Origin: Gelidibacter algens
GTDB lineage: Bacteria > Bacteroidota > Bacteroidia > Flavobacteriales > Flavobacteriaceae
DNA length: 64,000 nt
Reading direction: 5' to 3'
Assembly: GCF_001678675.1 (NCBI RefSeq)
Contig: NZ_LZRN01000014.1
Span: 30,150 to 94,149 of the forward strand
Notes under the pieces: model-generated
Told to the model about the DNA's origin: nothing
The model's input: the letters and a program-made list of their open reading frames with translations, nothing else
Databases searched by the model: none
Made by a program: the position numbers and the translations under genes
Shown: positions 63,201-64,000 of the stretch, piece after piece
Numbering within the stretch: the stretch's first letter is position 1
Layout of the letters: each line of letters opens with the position of its first letter

Positions 63201-64000
63201 CTAGAATCTACAAAAGAAACGCCATTTATTTTACCTTTTGAGGGGCTATGTTCAATACTACTTTTAATAGTATTCGTAACGATATCATACCGTAATAATC
63301 CAATATTTGTAGTAATCCATAAATTTGGACCATTTTCTTTATAAAGTTCTAATATTAAACTATGATTTGGATGACTACTTTTAAAAGGCAACATAAACTG
63401 CTGGTTTTGTTTAGCAAAAACAACAAGTCCTTGGCCCCAAGTTCCTAAATAGACTTCATTATTGCTGACATAAATTTTGCGAATTCTATTGTGTGCCAAA
63501 TCAGAATTCTTATTGTAAACAAATACTTTGTATTCTTTTGAAACACTATTAAAACGTACAAGTCCTGCTAAAGTTCCTAACCATAGAACATCGTTATTAA
63601 GTGGGTCTTTGGCAATACATATTATAGTGTTTAATTGATTGGTATTATTCTGTGAAGTATCAATAAATTTAAAGCTATCGTATTCATAAGAATCGATATT
63701 TATTTTTAAGAGCCCATCTCCATGGCTTGTTGCCCATAGTGTGTTTTGGTTCTCAAGTAAAATTTGATTTGTTCTTTTTATTGGTAAATTATTTGAAGAG
63801 GAAAAAGGGTTAAGTTTTTTGAAACTAATAGTATCGATAGATGTATAAAAAATCCTTCTTCTGAAGCTATGAACAATTTTTTACCAAATTTATCAATGAC
63901 AACACTATTGACAAATCCTATTTTATAATCTGTGTCATTTTCATTAAAATATTCATAATTAGTGAAACTACTACCATCAAAACGTGCAATTCCATTTCCA
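60206..64000 (-). CDS. Hybrid two-component sensor/regulator (HTCS type), 5' end outside window, with an apparent frameshift
   Basis: The large frame 60206-63880 codes for periplasmic propeller repeats (ANNLWI/LWATSHGDGLLKI-type), a Y_Y_Y domain, one membrane helix (near 61850), HisKA with THEFRTPLT (near 61715), HATPase (NLLSNAIKFS; DYGVGIPE), a receiver domain with SDIMMPGRDG (near 60805), and a C-terminal AraC helix-turn-helix (60206-60500). Such one-protein sensors usually control polysaccharide or other surface-nutrient genes. Upstream, propeller sequence continues in another frame (63853-63999; GNGIARFDG, FGKKLFIASEEG), and one more T in the T6 tract at 63847-63852 would join them. Either a real mutation or a sequencing error. 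Confidence 0.9.

Overview
This window reads as a chromosome segment from a marine-type Flavobacteriaceae (phylum Bacteroidota). The evidence is the low GC content, promoters of the Bacteroidota type (TTG, 19-21 nt, TANNTTTG), type IX secretion (T9SS) and gliding genes (porG, a PorP/SprF protein, sprA, a RemB-like barrel), a caa3/SCO-type oxidase cluster, double-domain Nfu, DUF2797 and GH3 proteins, and a large hybrid two-component sensor at the right edge. Nearly every base is assigned to a recognisable gene. No tRNA, rRNA, CRISPR array, prophage or transposase was seen.

Layout, left to right. 0-3.4 kb: the 3' end of a sigma-70 factor, rpsU, a small membrane protein, DUF2797 and a GH3-family enzyme. 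3.7-7.1 kb: the tig-clpP-clpX proteostasis block (minus strand). 7.3-9.4 kb: a small 4-TM protein, an alpha/beta hydrolase and pdxJ. 9.4-17.7 kb: a plus-strand envelope cluster, CBS protein-nadK-porG-uppS-bamA-skp-skp-murI. 17.9-23 kb: gamma carbonic anhydrase, a LytTR regulator with its sensor kinase, and a PorP/SprF protein. 23.3-25.7 kb: nfu, dodecin and a MscS channel. 25.7-33.8 kb: a MacAB-TolC-like export operon with two permeases and two adaptors, ending in tsaB. 33.9-39.3 kb: a cytochrome oxidase and heme-O assembly cluster. 39.6-54.7 kb: maeB-ruvA-sprA-gcvH-vanZ-tonB-tonB-RemB-like. 54.9-58 kb: an Omp85-like protein and queG. 58.3-64 kb: an accessory-looking stretch with a lipoprotein, a methyltransferase and a hybrid sensor kinase.

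The genes fit together as an envelope and secretion segment. BamA and the Skp chaperones insert barrels, PorG and SprA belong to the T9SS, UppS and MurI feed peptidoglycan synthesis, and TonB proteins energise the outer membrane. The respiratory block carries its own assembly factors.

The most unusual signals are non-coding. (1) Three minus-strand spacers (pdxJ-hydrolase, kinase-regulator, regulator-carbonic anhydrase) each have a degenerate 6- or 7-base tandem array touching or a few bases past the upstream stop codon, and a second array 8-25 bases before the downstream start codon. (2) There are two decayed 3'-end relics, one of queG next to the intact gene and one of a methyltransferase beyond an inserted lipoprotein gene. 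(3) A 51-bp perfect direct repeat has duplicated the leader and start codon of an adaptor gene, creating a 17-codon upstream frame. (4) A 127-bp two-hairpin element has related inverted ends. (5) The hybrid sensor gene carries an apparent one-base frameshift in an A6/T6 tract.
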